Position numbers and translations under genes: made by a program. The notes under the pieces were generated by a model. It was not told where the DNA came from. It did not search any database and saw only the letters and a list, made by a program, of their open reading frames with translations. 64,000 nt of DNA, taken from positions 22,209,743 to 22,273,742 of the forward strand of contig OZ012685.1 of NCBI GenBank assembly GCA_963942565.1, written 5' to 3'. Below are positions 12,981-25,624 of the stretch, one piece after another (position 1 is the first letter of the stretch; each line of letters opens with the position of its first letter). The DNA comes from Maea johnstoni. Its lineage: Eukaryota > Annelida > Polychaeta > Spionida > Magelonidae.

Positions 12981-14286
12981 GACATTTTCAGTTCCAAAGC
13001 TATCTGCGTGTTTTTTAAAACTGTGTGAATATTATCATGCAGCAATTGTGATCTGCTAAAATTAAAGTTATCCTATTAACATATGTTTCCATGATTACCA
13101 ACTCTAAGGGTGAGGTTCCACATCGACCTGGCTGGAATGCGACTTTATGCAAATGATATGCTAATGAGTTTTTTGAGTCGAATTCGACGTTTAGAAAAAG
13201 TCGCAATCGACTTTTGTCCCTTAGTTCGGCAAATCAAATTCGACCTTGTTTTTGGCGCGAAATTTGAAAAGTCGAATTCAAAAATCAAAAGTCGCATTCG
13301 CATTTTGGGGCCTTCCAAACGGTTGGGAAGGCCCCAACATCGTTATCTTGGCGCATTCGCGCGGAGTCGACTTTTCCGATATGCAAATGAGTTACCTCCC
13401 ATTTCCTCATTTGCATAAAGTCGAAAGCGACATCTGGGAAGTCGAATGCGACTTTCTTAAAGTCGCATTCGACTTATTTGAAATCGAATGCGTAAAATAA
13501 ACTTACGCATTCGATAAATTGATCATGGTGGTTATTTCCCCACGATGAAAATGTCGAATGCCCATTTGAAATGTCGAATTCGACAAAATGTAATAGAATT
13601 CGACATATGAAATGTATACTCGACATTTGAAAGGTCGAATGCGATTAATATATGTCGAATTCGACTTCAGTAATGTCGAATTCGACATTTAATTGTCGCA
13701 TGCGACTAATCCAATGTCGCATTCCACTTTGAAAAGGTCGAATGTGACAAAACTCTGGAAGTCGCATTCGAATTTATGAAAGTCGCATTCGACTTTCAAC
13801 TAATCGAATGCGACTTTTAAAATGTCGAATGCGCATTAATATGTCTAATGCGACTTTTAGAAAGTCGCATTCGACCTAACCTGTCAATCAACCAGGTAAT
13901 TTGCATAAAATCGTATTCGACAAGTGTTTCGTGCGTTCGCACAACCGTTTTCGACCTTTCGACTTCGAACACGTCGAATGCGACGTTTAGCGACGTTTAG
14001 CGATTCCACATCGCATTCGACACGCCTAAAAATGCCTAACCCGATGACAATTTTACGTGTCGCATTCGACTTTTAGCGATTTTTTTCAAACTTTTTCAAA
14101 CTGGTCGAATTTCCAGCCAGCTCTATGTGGAACCTCACCTTAAAGGCCCGCTCCTTAAGCAAAAGTACTAACCTGGCCCCTCCCAGAATTGGAACTAAAC
14201 AAAATGAAACCAAAAGACGTCGCAGTAACCGCCTGATAAGTGATATATCCTGATTTTGGATTGTTGAATGCTGACGGGTATGCCAA
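12981..14286. repeat. Diverged duplicate, interrupted by the GTCGAA element
   Basis: Second copy of the segment at 12531-12782, split between 13106 and 14141 by the palindrome-rich element. The 3' half resumes as GCCCGCTCC...GGCCCCTCC and CTGATTTTGGATTGTTGAATG. Confidence 0.6.
13107..14140. mobile_element. DNA element packed with GTCGAATGCGAC-type palindromes
   Basis: The termini are inverted: AGGGTGAGGTTCCACATCGA at the left, and the complement of AGGTGAGGTTCCACATAGAG at the right. TA flanks both sides (13105-13106 and 14141-14142; TAA is also possible). The interior holds dozens of GTCGAATTCGAC, GTCGCATTCGAC and half-site copies in both orientations. There is no coding capacity. It is a non-autonomous DNA transposon by structure. 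The superfamily (TA: Tc1/mariner-like; TAA: Harbinger-like) cannot be settled from one copy. Confidence 0.8.
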
Positions 14287-15821
14287 CGTACGTGCACAAT
14301 ATCAATTGAAGAATTCATAACACACACGTACCATGATTTAAGAACTTATGGCAAGTTTAGCGATATTCTCAGAATGAGGCATCTCCGTAGTTTAATAGTA
14401 TGCCGTAGGTGTACGTCCTATACATATTTCGCTGTTTCGCTATGCGCGGAATTACAGTAAAGTTGTTCCCCTTTTTCGACATATTAGCTAAAAGTACACG
14501 GGCGCGAAAATATGCCAAAAATTTTCCCATATATAAGCTTCAGACAATGTTTCAATCGCACGCATGACTTGATTTTTTGGCCGCTCAGTTTCATCAATAA
14601 ACTCGCTAACATAAACCGTTATTGACGACGAATTTGTTATCGTCGATTCTCCCTATTACCTAGTAATATCCCATCTGGGCGAATGGGAGAATGCTGAACC
14701 TATTAAGCCCTACGGGCAGTGACGTGCTTGGGCACTTCGAATCCCGACTCGGTCTAGTAACTGATTTGTTGACTTTCAAAAAAGCTTCCATCCTTTTCTA
14801 GCAAGTAGGTCAGTCTCTTTACACTTTACCCAATTATTGTGTGTAGTGACTGATCAATATCAGTGGATACCAATATATCATTTCAGATATTTGACTCTAA
14901 ATCCAAAATCCGTCATTTGTGTAGTGACTGTTTGAAAATGGAAGATAACTTCATGCAGCTTTTTCAACATACAAAAGTAGTATAGAACTGCAAACATGAC
15001 ATGCTGTATTTTACGATTTTCTTCTTTTTGAGATATATGAACAACAAAACAACAAAAAGTTTAAGTGGGAAATATCGTAAATTGTTTTGGTACAGCATAC
15101 TATATTTTAGCACTACTGGGTGCCCTGTAAAACGGTAAGTAGAATCAGAATTGATTGGCGCAAGCCTAAGTTCAAGCCGCGAGCACACTTGATCTGTGGA
15201 CTTGTTGATTCTGCTTGTATAAGCCTAGGGGGGATTTGACACGCTGGACATGGCCGTATCTGATAGCCACTGATAGCCCACTGACCCTGTCTGGGTAAGG
15301 TTCGTCGCCACGATCCCCGACAGCAATCTTGTAGGCTCTTTTAACCTAGGCTGGTTTCCTACCACAATCATCCACGTAAACGCCACCATTACTCTTGAGA
15401 TGTGTGCTTTACGAGACAAGGTCTGGAGTGGACGCCGGTCAAGCGGGCCAGTACATCATGTAAATTGCCTTCAGGTCCTTGTGGAACAAGAGGGCTGACG
15501 TCACACTGTAGATATCATATTACGACACAGCCGCTGCACAAAGTTTGCAGCACTGTTTCTGGCAAGACGGCGACACCACAAGAGACGTTGTGGAACTGAT
15601 ATATGAATGGTATCCACTTTCGCTGATAGGTTCCGTGCCGACTGTCCTGTGTCAACCCTAGGACATACTATAGTGACCCTATTTTACATGTGTCGTTGTG
15701 GTCATAATTATATATCATAAATGGCAATATTTTATACTATACTAATGCCGTTTATAATTGTTTCTTCCTCTAAATGAAGTAATGCCTTTATACAGTATGG
15801 GTTTAGTCTTCCATTGTTTAA
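14287..15821. other. Non-coding sequence, no feature seen
   Basis: Several frames of 60-75 residues with no domain content. No RNA or bounded repeat recognised. Confidence 0.4.
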
Positions 15822-16021
15822 CCCTTCCACTGCTGAGGATACTTTTGTCCAAAGCACAAGAACGCAAAGATTTTTGAAACCCATCTAAACCCTGTCATGT
15901 TGGTAATTATTGGATAGCGAGGTACTCTCTGGTGAGTACCCATACGCCAGGAATTCTGTCATTTTTCAAGGTATATTGTATCATTTTATAATGACCAAAT
16001 TAGCTACCACCAGCATACGGG
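15822..16021. mobile_element. piggyBac-like MITE, copy B
   Basis: Begins CCCTTCCACTGCTGAGGATA after TTAA (15818-15821) and ends CTACCACCAGCATACGGG before a mutated site ATAA. It aligns end to end with 6454-6659, for example ACTTTTGTCCAA and GAGTACCCAT. Non-coding. The loss of one TTAA shows it is older or more decayed than copy A. Confidence 0.8.
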
Positions 16022-16390
16022 ATAATTGTCTAATGTGTATTTTATTAAGGAAACTATTAGGCATTGGTCATGTTGGCATATTTGGACATTGGCTGTCCAA
16101 ATAGTTATGCGCGTATTCATTCATATTTCATAGACCTTCTGTGAGTTAGAACCGTAAACGGTTGACATCATGTTTGTTCATTCCTGGGCGAGTTAAGTGG
16201 TCCATTTATTTGAGCCTCTACCACAGGCATATAGACAAGGCACTTTCCCTCTGTGGTAGGTCCATCACAACGAGTGATTGACGAGTGTTGATACCGACAA
16301 ATCAGGGCTAACTAACCTGTGCATCTTTGGCCTGATCCCTAGTTGGCCAGAGGAATTACTATTGGCTCTCAGTGTACATGTGGACCTGGC

Positions 16391-16637
16391 AGTCTAGGCC
16401 TGGTCGCATTGCTCAGTACATGTACATGTAGTTGTCTGGGGATGCCCTTTAAATTGAAGAGGCGCACTGGCATCAGTCTGACACTGGTACTCTAAGGACT
16501 CATCGTATTAATTAAAGTCTAGGCCTGGTCGCATTGCTCAGTACATGTACATGTAGTTGTCTGGGGATGCCCTTTAAATTGAAGAGGCGCACTGGCATCA
16601 GTCTGACACTGGTACTCTAAGGACTCATCGTATTAAT
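16391..16637. repeat. Near-perfect 125 bp tandem duplication
   Basis: The unit starting AGTCTAGGCCTGGTCGCATT at 16391 recurs at 16516 with essentially no change, through GGACTCATCGTATTAAT. The identity implies a very recent duplication or an assembly artefact. The unit contains the palindrome GTACATGTACATGTA. No coding content. Confidence 0.9.
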
Positions 16638-16785
16638 ACCTTTGCAGATTAGCCTGACTTTCAGTATAGACTTAAGAAGCCGCTTGGGTATTCCAGCTTA
16701 GTGCATGCACTGTAAATAGCCTTTAAATGACAAGAAGAAGAATTGAGTATTTCGTCTAAGAAACTATAGCCTTCCACAATTAAAT

Positions 16786-17010
16786 ACCCGTACGAAAAGT
16801 GTCATGCATGACAAAATCGTAAATGAAAAAAATAAATAATTAAGCATGAAAACATAAAATCTTATGATTTTTTTGGCCCCGAAATGTTCATGTTGGGCAA
16901 TACAGAACTATGTGCATGAAATTCTGACTCATGAAAATGTTTGTGTGAAATTCACGTTTCATTTTCATGCATGGAACTTTCATATTCAAGGATGAAACTT
17001 TCGTACGGGT
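16786..17010. mobile_element. ACCCGTACGAAA-type MITE
   Basis: Starts ACCCGTACGAAAAGTGTCAT and ends ATGAAACTTTCGTACGGGT, so the terminal ~20 bp are inverted. The interior has several TTTCATGCATGAAA-like self-complementary stretches. It is 225 bp and non-coding. No clear target duplication. Relatives lie at 2287-2424 and near 8770. Confidence 0.75.
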
Positions 17011-18354
17011 TGCTCAACCGTCGAAATCTAAAATTGCATATATTTCAGAAGGCTAGTGACAAGAACAGGTATCTACGCATAGGGGTTTCTAAACGTGGTG
17101 CTGATCTAAAATACACACGCAAACATTAAATGAAGCGCTTTAAATAGTATATCACTAAAAAGGTATTTATTCCGCACAGTACGTAATGGATAAAGTGAGT
17201 AATTAAATTAATCCCTTGTAATCAGAAAAGTAATCAACTCAACTACTTAAGAAAATCGGATTTTATTAGAGCATCATAGCACATAATTCTTAAAAGAATT
17301 AGTAGAATCTACAATAAATACCAGGGCTTTTAAGACTGCAGAAAAAGCTATACTTTCTTATCGTAATCCTCGCACCAGCGACAATCATGGAAGTAGGTAA
17401 TTTAAATGAGTAGGGTAAGCGCACACTTAGCCTGCCTCCCAGGCCCTTTTTAAATGTCTTCCATTGTGGATAGATGGCACTGCAGTATACTATAAGCTCA
17501 CTTGAATCTGTTACTGTAATCTCTCTCGTGTGGCAATTGCGGGAACTAAATGGCCAACAGTAGGCCACACGTCCCTATCTAGTATAGGTGCAGGCTTCTA
17601 TATATAATAAAGTAAAATTATAACAGAGCCTTGTGGCTAGGCTAGCGCACACTGTGCTTGGGATGTATACAATAATTCATGTGTAAATAAGTTCATTCAA
17701 ACCCATCACACACTCTCTGCACTTTACCAAGCCAATTTGTTTTTGGCAAAAACGGTTATCATGATGTTGTGTTTATTATTACTGCACCCTATTTGAACTA
17801 AGTACGGGATTTTGTGTATAGACGCATATGTCCATTCACCAACAAACAGATTCGAACAGAAGTTACTACTTATGAAATAAGTCAATTATTTAAATTATTC
17901 AAATGCGAGTTAGTTTCTTTAAAGTTGTGACTAGGTATTTGTGGTGTTCACTTACATCACGTAGGGTATTTATATTGCAGATGTCAAAAAAATATATATG
18001 TAAGAATTTATTCTCGCTGTGGACTCGACGGAAAAGCAATGGATTATCTTTTGGCTATTCGCATTTTTTTTCCATCAAAAAATATAAGCTATAACTCAAT
18101 GCCTAGAAAATTCTGAATCACTTTCAACTGACATAAAAATGAGTTCTAGAATTAGAAAAATAGCCTTGAAATTACTTCAACATGTGGCATATTTAGAACG
18201 TGTGCCTAGTCGAGTGCAATGCGTTAGACTACTCAGTCATGGAGGAAACACATCATTGCGGATTTTTATTTATCGTCAATATTTCTGCTCTCCCATGGCT
18301 TTTTCATGACTGGCCAGTAATAAGTGGTACAAGACAAGAACCATCTTCTATACC
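17011..18354. other. Non-coding sequence, no feature seen
   Basis: An 89-residue minus-strand frame (17299-17568) and others have no recognisable domain. Confidence 0.4.
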
Positions 18355-18475
18355 CAAGTCACTGGTATCTTTCTCACATGTCCCGAACGGTGATTTGAAC
18401 CCGGAAAGTAGCGGGAGATAGCTAACAGTCAGTGGCGATGGTCTAGACAACTTAGCTATCAGGGTAGGCCCTTAC
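18355..18475 (-). repeat. tRNA-derived SINE, copy
   Basis: Same family as 2105-2275. On the minus strand there is a head TGATAGCTAAGTTGTCTAGACC, then a B-box-like GGTTCAAATCACC and ACATGTGAGAAAG. Part of it (GTCAGTGGCG..TCTAGAC..CTATCAGGGTAGGCCC) recurs at 18570-18632, so a ~150 bp segment is duplicated in tandem here. Confidence 0.55.
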
Positions 18476-18564
18476 AGACAGCGTGTCGAAGCAAGAAAAT
18501 CGACAAAAGGAAATTTAACTGTTGATGTATGGATATGCTAGATGATCTAAACTCGGGCAGTAGG

Positions 18565-18677
18565 GAGGGACAGCGAGCAGTCAGTGGCGAGGGTCTAGAC
18601 GACTTGGCTATCAGGGTAGGCCCTCATACAAATCGTATTAGTATGATTTTGTATATAATACATACAGTCAATAAAGA

Positions 18678-18713
<36 letters not shown>

Positions 18714-18723
18714 AACTACTACA
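18565..18723. repeat. Duplicated SINE segment abutting a retroposon tail and (TAC)n
   Basis: The second SINE segment runs into GATTTTGTATATAATACATA, CAGTCAATAAA (18665-18675) and then (TAC)15. The CAGTCAATAAA-plus-microsatellite junction recurs at 30069, 43765, 45935 and 57118, marking a retroposon 3' terminus. Confidence 0.55.
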
Positions 18724-19156
18724 GCATGTCAGGGTACAGAAATTGATAAAAGGAAGCTCGTGTGAGAGACGTAGCTTTACTGTTGATGAGCGGATATGCT
18801 AGGAGTACTAGTAATTAGGAGTAATTAATACTGACGCCTCTAAGATCGCCCCCGAGGCCGTGCCCCTAGTTAGCACTAATGAGCTTGGCCGGTAGAAGTA
18901 GTCGATACTACATGCAAACAGGATCCATCATAACATCAGTACATTTGATCCGTCATTTCCGACAGGTAAGCCAATTTATGGGTAAAATGCACCAAGACCC
19001 GTCAGCCTATGGTCAAGATATTGACATCTTTTTGGACTGAGGGCATATAAGTATACCACTCTACATGTAAGTACACACTTCAGTTTTAAACTTGGAATGC
19101 ATTTCAACCAGAAAAGACAAGTTTAAACGTAACTCCCCCCCCCCCCTCAAAAAAAA

Positions 19157-19775
<619 letters not shown>

Positions 19776-19954
19776 AAGTTACATGGAAGCAGTGGCGTCT
19801 GTGCTGTACGATAACAGCTCATTAACCCTGCGACATGCAATTTGGGAACCTTTTACTCTTTTGCATTTTGAGTAGCCCCTCTAGGTGATGAAGACTAACT
19901 ATGTGCCACTCCACCAAAACTACTATGCATTAAAGTATCACACACCTGCAACTA

Positions 19955-20205
19955 CAGTACAGACGTTTAATTCCTGCACCAGTCGACCGGACGTCTGCCA
20001 GTGTCTGCTTGTACAAACACACACCCATGAATAACATATCAGAAAATAAGCCAAGCACACCAGTGACTCACGTAGCTTATGAATCAAAGCTATGTTCAGT
20101 TGAGCGGTCATCCATGCATCCATGCCCAAGATACTGGTTGGCAATCGGGCGTGCGGTCATGTATCAAACCCACGCATTTAGTGTAGGAATTAAATGTCGG
20201 GACTG
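19955..20205 (-). mobile_element. TA-flanked Tc1/mariner-like MITE, copy 3
   Basis: Complete 251 bp copy with TA at 19953-19954 and 20206-20207. Ends CAGTACAGACGTTTAATTCC and the complement of CAGTCCCGACATTTAATTCC give about 20 bp inverted termini. It is in the opposite orientation to the copies at 4721, 30424 and 44953. No coding capacity. Confidence 0.9.
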
Positions 20206-20817
20206 TACAACTATATAGCGACAGCATATCGATATTTCATTTGTGCTGCAAAAAGATCATCAGAAGAATATCCTTATTTATCTTTTTAATAAGTTTGAAT
20301 AAATAGGATTTTTGCAAAACTTGTGATACTAAAAGAGTTGTTGAGACTACAAACGATTACATGACAGCCGTACGTTATAAACGCATCTGCATGAGTTCTC
20401 CGCAAGACACAGCGGCGGAACATTTATCGCATAGAAGATAAGGGCTAGACAATTAATTTTCCATTAAGTCAATAACGTCAATGGTTTTGTTTTTACATTT
20501 GGGAGCTTCGCTCAAGTGGCCGAAAAGGTGCCATGTCTATCTCGATGGTGTGTGTACATGTACCGCACTTCAATCTCCCACGGAGAAACAACACGAATAG
20601 CTTGTGAATAAGGCGAATTAGTACAGTTGATTGATGGTCTTTTCTCACTCTACCTACAGGCAAGTATCGGAGCAGGATAACCCGGGGACCTCCTGTCTCA
20701 TCCGTTGGCGGCCAGGGGGATTACACTTGACGCGTCCCTAATTTCACCCGATACATATATCTTGTCCTTCACACGTCAAATCATAGCCCCAGCCGACCTA
20801 GGAAAGTTACCCGAAAT
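20206..20817. other. Non-coding sequence, no feature seen
   Basis: No gene, RNA or bounded repeat recognised between the MITE and the tandem duplication that follows. Confidence 0.35.
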
Positions 20818-21000
20818 TGACAATGTTGCATCTGGGATTTCATTTTCGGCACTTTTTCTTGCCCATGAAGGCTGGATCTTTACTAAAGGATTTTAAGTAA
20901 ACACCCGAATTTGATTTGACAATGTTGCATCTGGGATTTCATTTTCGCACTTTTCTAGCCTATAAAGGCTGGATCTTTACTAAAAGATTTTGAATAAACA
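20818..21000. repeat. Tandem duplication, period about 99 bp
   Basis: ACAATGTTGCATCTGGGATT followed by TCATTTTCG and GGCTGGATCTTTACTAAA occurs at about 20820 and 20919. Two units with few differences. Confidence 0.8.
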
Positions 21001-21062
21001 TATTTTTCGCAGGTAGACCTGACCGTGAACATCTATGCAAGGCTTTAGATTTTGGTATATTG

Positions 21063-21180
21063 CCAAGTCCCAAGTCACTGGCAACACCATTGCACTCTCC
21101 AAGTCTGCTTCTAACCCTGGGCAATGGTGAGACACGGCAAACTAACAATGGTCGAATCTTTAGACACAGCGACTATGCCC
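21063..21180 (-). repeat. tRNA-derived SINE, decayed copy
   Basis: Shares CCAAGTCACTGGCAAC and the CTGGGCAATGGTGAGACA block with the family at 2105. The A and B boxes are degenerate. The flanking ATAGACCTGAC..TTTAG..GTTGCC text recurs at 21225-21285, so a body segment is repeated. Confidence 0.45.
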
Positions 21181-21285
21181 CACCCCTAAAGTGACAAAGA
21201 CAGAAATTTGATAGTAAGGATTTTTGGAGATAGACCTGACAGTCAAACATGTATGTAAAGATTTAGTTTCTGGCCCGTTGCCAAA

Positions 21286-22043
21286 GCAAGTGCCAATTTG
21301 AAATCAGTGACTCTTTCACTAAACAAGATTCATCCTTATTTTGTGGAGTACTCATTCCTAGAAGTAAACTCGATATTGTATATGAATACAATCATCAGTA
21401 GCCATGACGACACACAAAATTAAATAGAATGGGTCATTTTCCAGTTACTGATTTGCATTATTGAATCTCACATATTTCAATGGGCTGATCGTTTTCTACA
21501 CATTGTCCCTGTAATTGGTGTCGTATTAAGCCAGATGTGTCCACCCCGTCTCAATTAAACTTAAAACGTAGTTTGATACTCTGTCTCTCCTTGAACATGT
21601 GATCCTGTCCCCTGCTGATGGTTTGCCAAAGGCCATCCTTGGAGGCCCTGGACTATATAGACGTCGTGGAGTTGTTATATAACCAGTGTGGAATATGATA
21701 TATTTTTGTGGAAATGGGTGGTCCATGGAAATAACCAGATAATTGTTACGACGAGGCCGGTGCCCGTATCATATTGGACATTGCAATTGTCAGGAGGTAT
21801 TCTAAGGTATTGACATTCGAACATTAGCACACTAAACGTCATATGATGAAGGTTTTTAGTTGTCCGAATGGTCTCTTCCTTGGTAGAGCATATGGTCAGT
21901 GTCAGTGTGTTTTCACTACAGTTTTACGTGTGTGCTGTAGTACTTATCTTAAGTCCATGAGTATCTATTGCCTTAAGAACTCATGTTTATATGGGTCTGA
22001 GATAATTCACCTCTCTATACAACGTCCACTGCAGCAAATTATA
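21286..22043. other. Non-coding sequence, no feature seen
   Basis: No gene, RNA or bounded repeat recognised. Confidence 0.35.
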
Positions 22044-22061
22044 TTACTACTTCTGCTACTG

Positions 22062-22100
<39 letters not shown>
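22044..22100. repeat. (CTA)n microsatellite
   Basis: About 18 CTA units with a few CTG variants. The complementary (TAG)n lies 370 bp downstream, so the two could pair. Confidence 0.95.
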
Positions 22101-22472
22101 GTTCTAACATCAAATAGGCAATTTATAACTTCAAATAACAATTTTAGCCACCTTCAGAAGAAGTAACAAAGGATTATAAGAAGCAGTGCTGATAGCAGCA
22201 GCAGCAGTAGTAGACTAGGCTCCTAGTCCCTGTAATGTTCACCTTGGTAATGTTGACCAAGCACTGTGGTGTGGTACCAGGTTTGGTAGATAGATGGCAC
22301 CACCTGCTCCTCCTATCTCTATATGTTTACAGGATAATCAAACTGAATCCTGGTGAGATAAATGTAAACTAAGTTGACCACTGTGGCTACCTACACTATT
22401 TGGTGGTTGGTAATTAACAGAAAAAAAAACATAACAGAAAAATACATATGACAGCCTAGAAATCTAGGCTAC

Positions 22473-22665
<193 letters not shown>

Positions 22666-24575
22666 CAATCAAGTGTATTCAGTCCACTTGCCTTACTATA
22701 TAATGTATGTGGACCTCGGAGTTTAGGCAAACCCAGATAACTAACGCCAAAACTTCGCACACGGTTAAGTGTACGTTGTTTACTCTTTATACTTATGAAA
22801 TAATCATATTTCGATATCTGTATGTTTCTTTGGTGTCTTGGGGCTTTAAAACCCGGCTGAGAAAGACATACACATGATCTGTTTTTTCCAACACCATACG
22901 GTAACTGATAGGAATATTGAATCCATCAAAATCAACTGACTATAAATGACTGTAGTGCCCATGTGTCAGCGCAAAACAGTATTGGTTGTAAAAAGTAATT
23001 GGAGATAAAACTAAACATCTGGTGGTTTATCATCTTTTCCTAACCATTAGTAACACCCCAAATCACCACTGTATCTTCGAAACGGATAACGTTATCTTTA
23101 TGTATACCAACTGTATTATAATCATATACTCACTGCATTACTGACAGGAATGATTCGATAGATGTGTGGTATGAGCGATTCAATTGGCCTCTTGCTGTTT
23201 CTTACCACTGCTAAAGTACCCAGGTAAGAATCTGCTGGTGGTAGTTGTCAAAATGCCCGTGGGTTGTGGTTAGTCTGGTATTATCCCCAGGGTACACAGG
23301 TATACTCAACCATTAAAAACTGCCTAGTTACGATTTAGGCCAGGATTGGCAGAGAGAGTATTAAGTTCAAAATTAACATTTTCTGAGATGAAGTCCCGAG
23401 GTAAACAACATACTATCATAACGCCACTGTCAACTTATCATATCGATAGACCTGTTGGCAACGACCCTAAACCTTTGAAGATTTCCCAAACTGATCACCT
23501 TGTGATAAAGTAGCGAGGTAGACTGACCAATTGGATAGGGTTATGAAACTATTATTCATGTAATAAGCAATTACTTGCTAGTTCAGTGTTTGACTTCAAG
23601 TGTTCATTTACTAATCATTTCATTTTGTCCTCTCGTTCTTTTGCTTTGTATATTTTATGATAATTTATCGTGGTCAAAAAGATACGTACATTGTAACCCT
23701 CTCATAGGAATTCAACTTCCGGGGGAGAAGATTAGGGAGGATAAGGATTAACGTCGCTTAATCCCGGATCTCTTTTCTTTGTAAACGAATAGTGCCTCAT
23801 GTCCTGCAGTAGCAAAGGCACCATGACCGGCCCCTCACAACTCCTCACATTTGTACGATGATCGGGAAAACCCGCTGATTAGAATCGAGAGAAGACTACA
23901 GATTCCGTGTCTGGGGTAGAGCATTCGTTATACATTAAACTGCTCGGGATTCGAGGCAGACCCTACACACAAAAACAAATCATTTTGTTGTTACTAGTGA
24001 TGAATATACTGCTGTTGCCGATGTTGTTGTTGTTGTTGTTGTTGTTCTTTATGTTCTTTCCGAATTATGATATTTTGTATACGAATAATTTTGTAACCGA
24101 ATCTTACAGCAAATAAATATACTATTACTACTGTAGTTTTTGAATAGTTATGTTGTTTTGATCTGTAATTTGACACTGTCGCGAAAAACAAATAAGTTTA
24201 ACATACCCACCCATGTAGTATATGTAAAAGGACTGAAAAATTCTTTCCTAGATAGGCATTGTGGATATCAAATAAACAGACGCATTTATTGAAAATGGTC
24301 GGCATCGTCTCGTAGCTGTCACTAGTTTGGCTGCAAAAGATTGACTATCGATTTAGTCGTTGGCAGATTGGAGGTAATCGCAACTTTATTATTGCACACA
24401 TCCTAATCATTTTCGATGACACTTATTGAGGCATGTGAATATAGCATGTATGTACGCCAGCAGAAAAAAAACATGTTCAAAGACATTTAAAATGTATGTA
24501 CGCAACACATATATACCTGCAAGATATTAAACTGTTTTAATTCACAACGGAAAATTCTTGGATAAAAAATATTTC
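22666..24575. other. Probable intronic sequence of the GPCR gene, no exon seen
   Basis: This lies downstream of the GPCR donor on the minus strand, so it should be intron. I looked for TM4-TM7-like frames on the minus strand and found none. A short (GTT)n sits at 24021-24046. The next exon is either outside the window or too diverged or short for me to recognise. Confidence 0.4.
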
Positions 24576-24581
24576 ACTTAC

Positions 24582-25084
24582 CTATCAATTCCTATAGCCA
24601 TGTTAGTGTAAATACTAACGGCAATACTTGTCACCTGCATGAAAAGTACTATAGGGCACATACAACTTCCGAAAATCCACTTGCCCAACATAACCTTCGT
24701 AAAAGTAAAGGGCATGCAAAAACACGCCATGCACAGATCCGCCACGGCCAAATTGAGCAAAAATGTTGAAAGATCTGTTTTAAATCGGCTTCCCCGCAGT
24801 AGAACGATGATGACAATAGAATTGCCCACAACTGACATAACGGTACAGACACTATATAATGTTATAAGAGTTGCTTGGGAATCCGTGGGTAACTCCATAG
24901 GCGGGTAGTCATAGTTTTCCCAGATGGGGCGAGAATAGTTTCGGGTGTATTGTAACAACCCCGTGCCGTCACTCATGTTGTCCGTGTAGGGTAAATCCAA
25001 GGGGTCCGTGCCCGCCTGGTCGGACAGCAGGCCGTCGGTAGTTTCGTAGTCGGACATCTTTCTTGCGTGGTCCTCTGAGCGCAT
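24582..25084 (-). CDS. Rhodopsin-family (class A) neuropeptide-type GPCR, first coding exon (partial)
   Basis: The 168-residue exon encodes an acidic extracellular N-terminus with two N-glycosylation sequons (N36-M-S, N49-Y-S). TM1 (about 71-96) carries G87-N88 (N1.50), and TM2 (107-128) carries NLAVAD with D116 (2.50). A first extracellular loop W136 precedes C143, the expected disulfide cysteine 3.25. TM3 (144-166) ends in D167-R168, the start of the DRY motif. The exon stops at donor GTAAGT (24581-24576) inside the arginine codon, a phase 2 intron. There is no signal peptide, as is usual for small-ligand class A receptors. The start is the first in-frame ATG after an upstream in-frame stop near 25320; a second Met (M10) is close by. 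The style (FCMPFTFTKVMLGKWIFG) is that of peptide receptors such as the NPY/tachykinin/GPR83 group, but the ligand cannot be named. TM4-TM7 lie on exon(s) I do not find in the window. Confidence 0.85.
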
Positions 25085-25253
25085 GGCTCTTATTAGGAAC
25101 TTGTTAGTGGTGGTACATCGTCTGCCGGCAGCCGCGTTCCCGCAATCATCGTCTGCTCCCCACTTGCAGCCCAGCCGGAGTGCTGAGATAGAAAACCCCC
25201 TGTCTGCGACCAGTCCGCTGCTGCATCTGCTAGTCCTGCTGACGCTGCTGCCG

Positions 25254-25285
<32 letters not shown>

Positions 25286-25320
25286 AGTACTGCTCTTGTG
25301 ACAGTGACTCGGTGTCTACC
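25085..25320 (-). other. GPCR 5' leader with CAG repeat
   Basis: Upstream of the start codon, the reading frame stays open without an ATG for about 235 bases back to a stop near 25320. It contains about ten CAG units (plus-strand CTG run, 25255-25285) plus scattered CAG-like units. This is probably 5' UTR, or it could be a coding extension using a non-AUG start or an upstream exon. Confidence 0.5.
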
Positions 25321-25624
25321 TGCGACGTATGGTAGTCCACTGATTTTCCCAGAACAGTGCTGACGACATGGATCGACCAATCAGAATATGAGATTACGGC
25401 AACTGTCACAGTAACTGTGCTGCAAAACATAAACTTTTTGTTTAGTTCCCGACTTTTTTTCAACAAATTGAAAATAAATTGAAAACAATTGACGCGTTTT
25501 GCGTGTTGGTTGCAAAAGTGCGGACTTCTCAATCAGTCCGATGCTGTAGCATAGCAGGAGAAATTAAAGTCATCTGGCTGTGTGACCGCGTCGTGTCTTT
25601 CAGAAGCAAACATGATGTCCGTCA

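Noticed and set aside
13170-14100. CRISPR-like array of GTCGAATGCGAC repeats
   Set aside because: Units are palindromic, irregularly spaced, in both orientations and enclosed by transposon-type ends in animal DNA.
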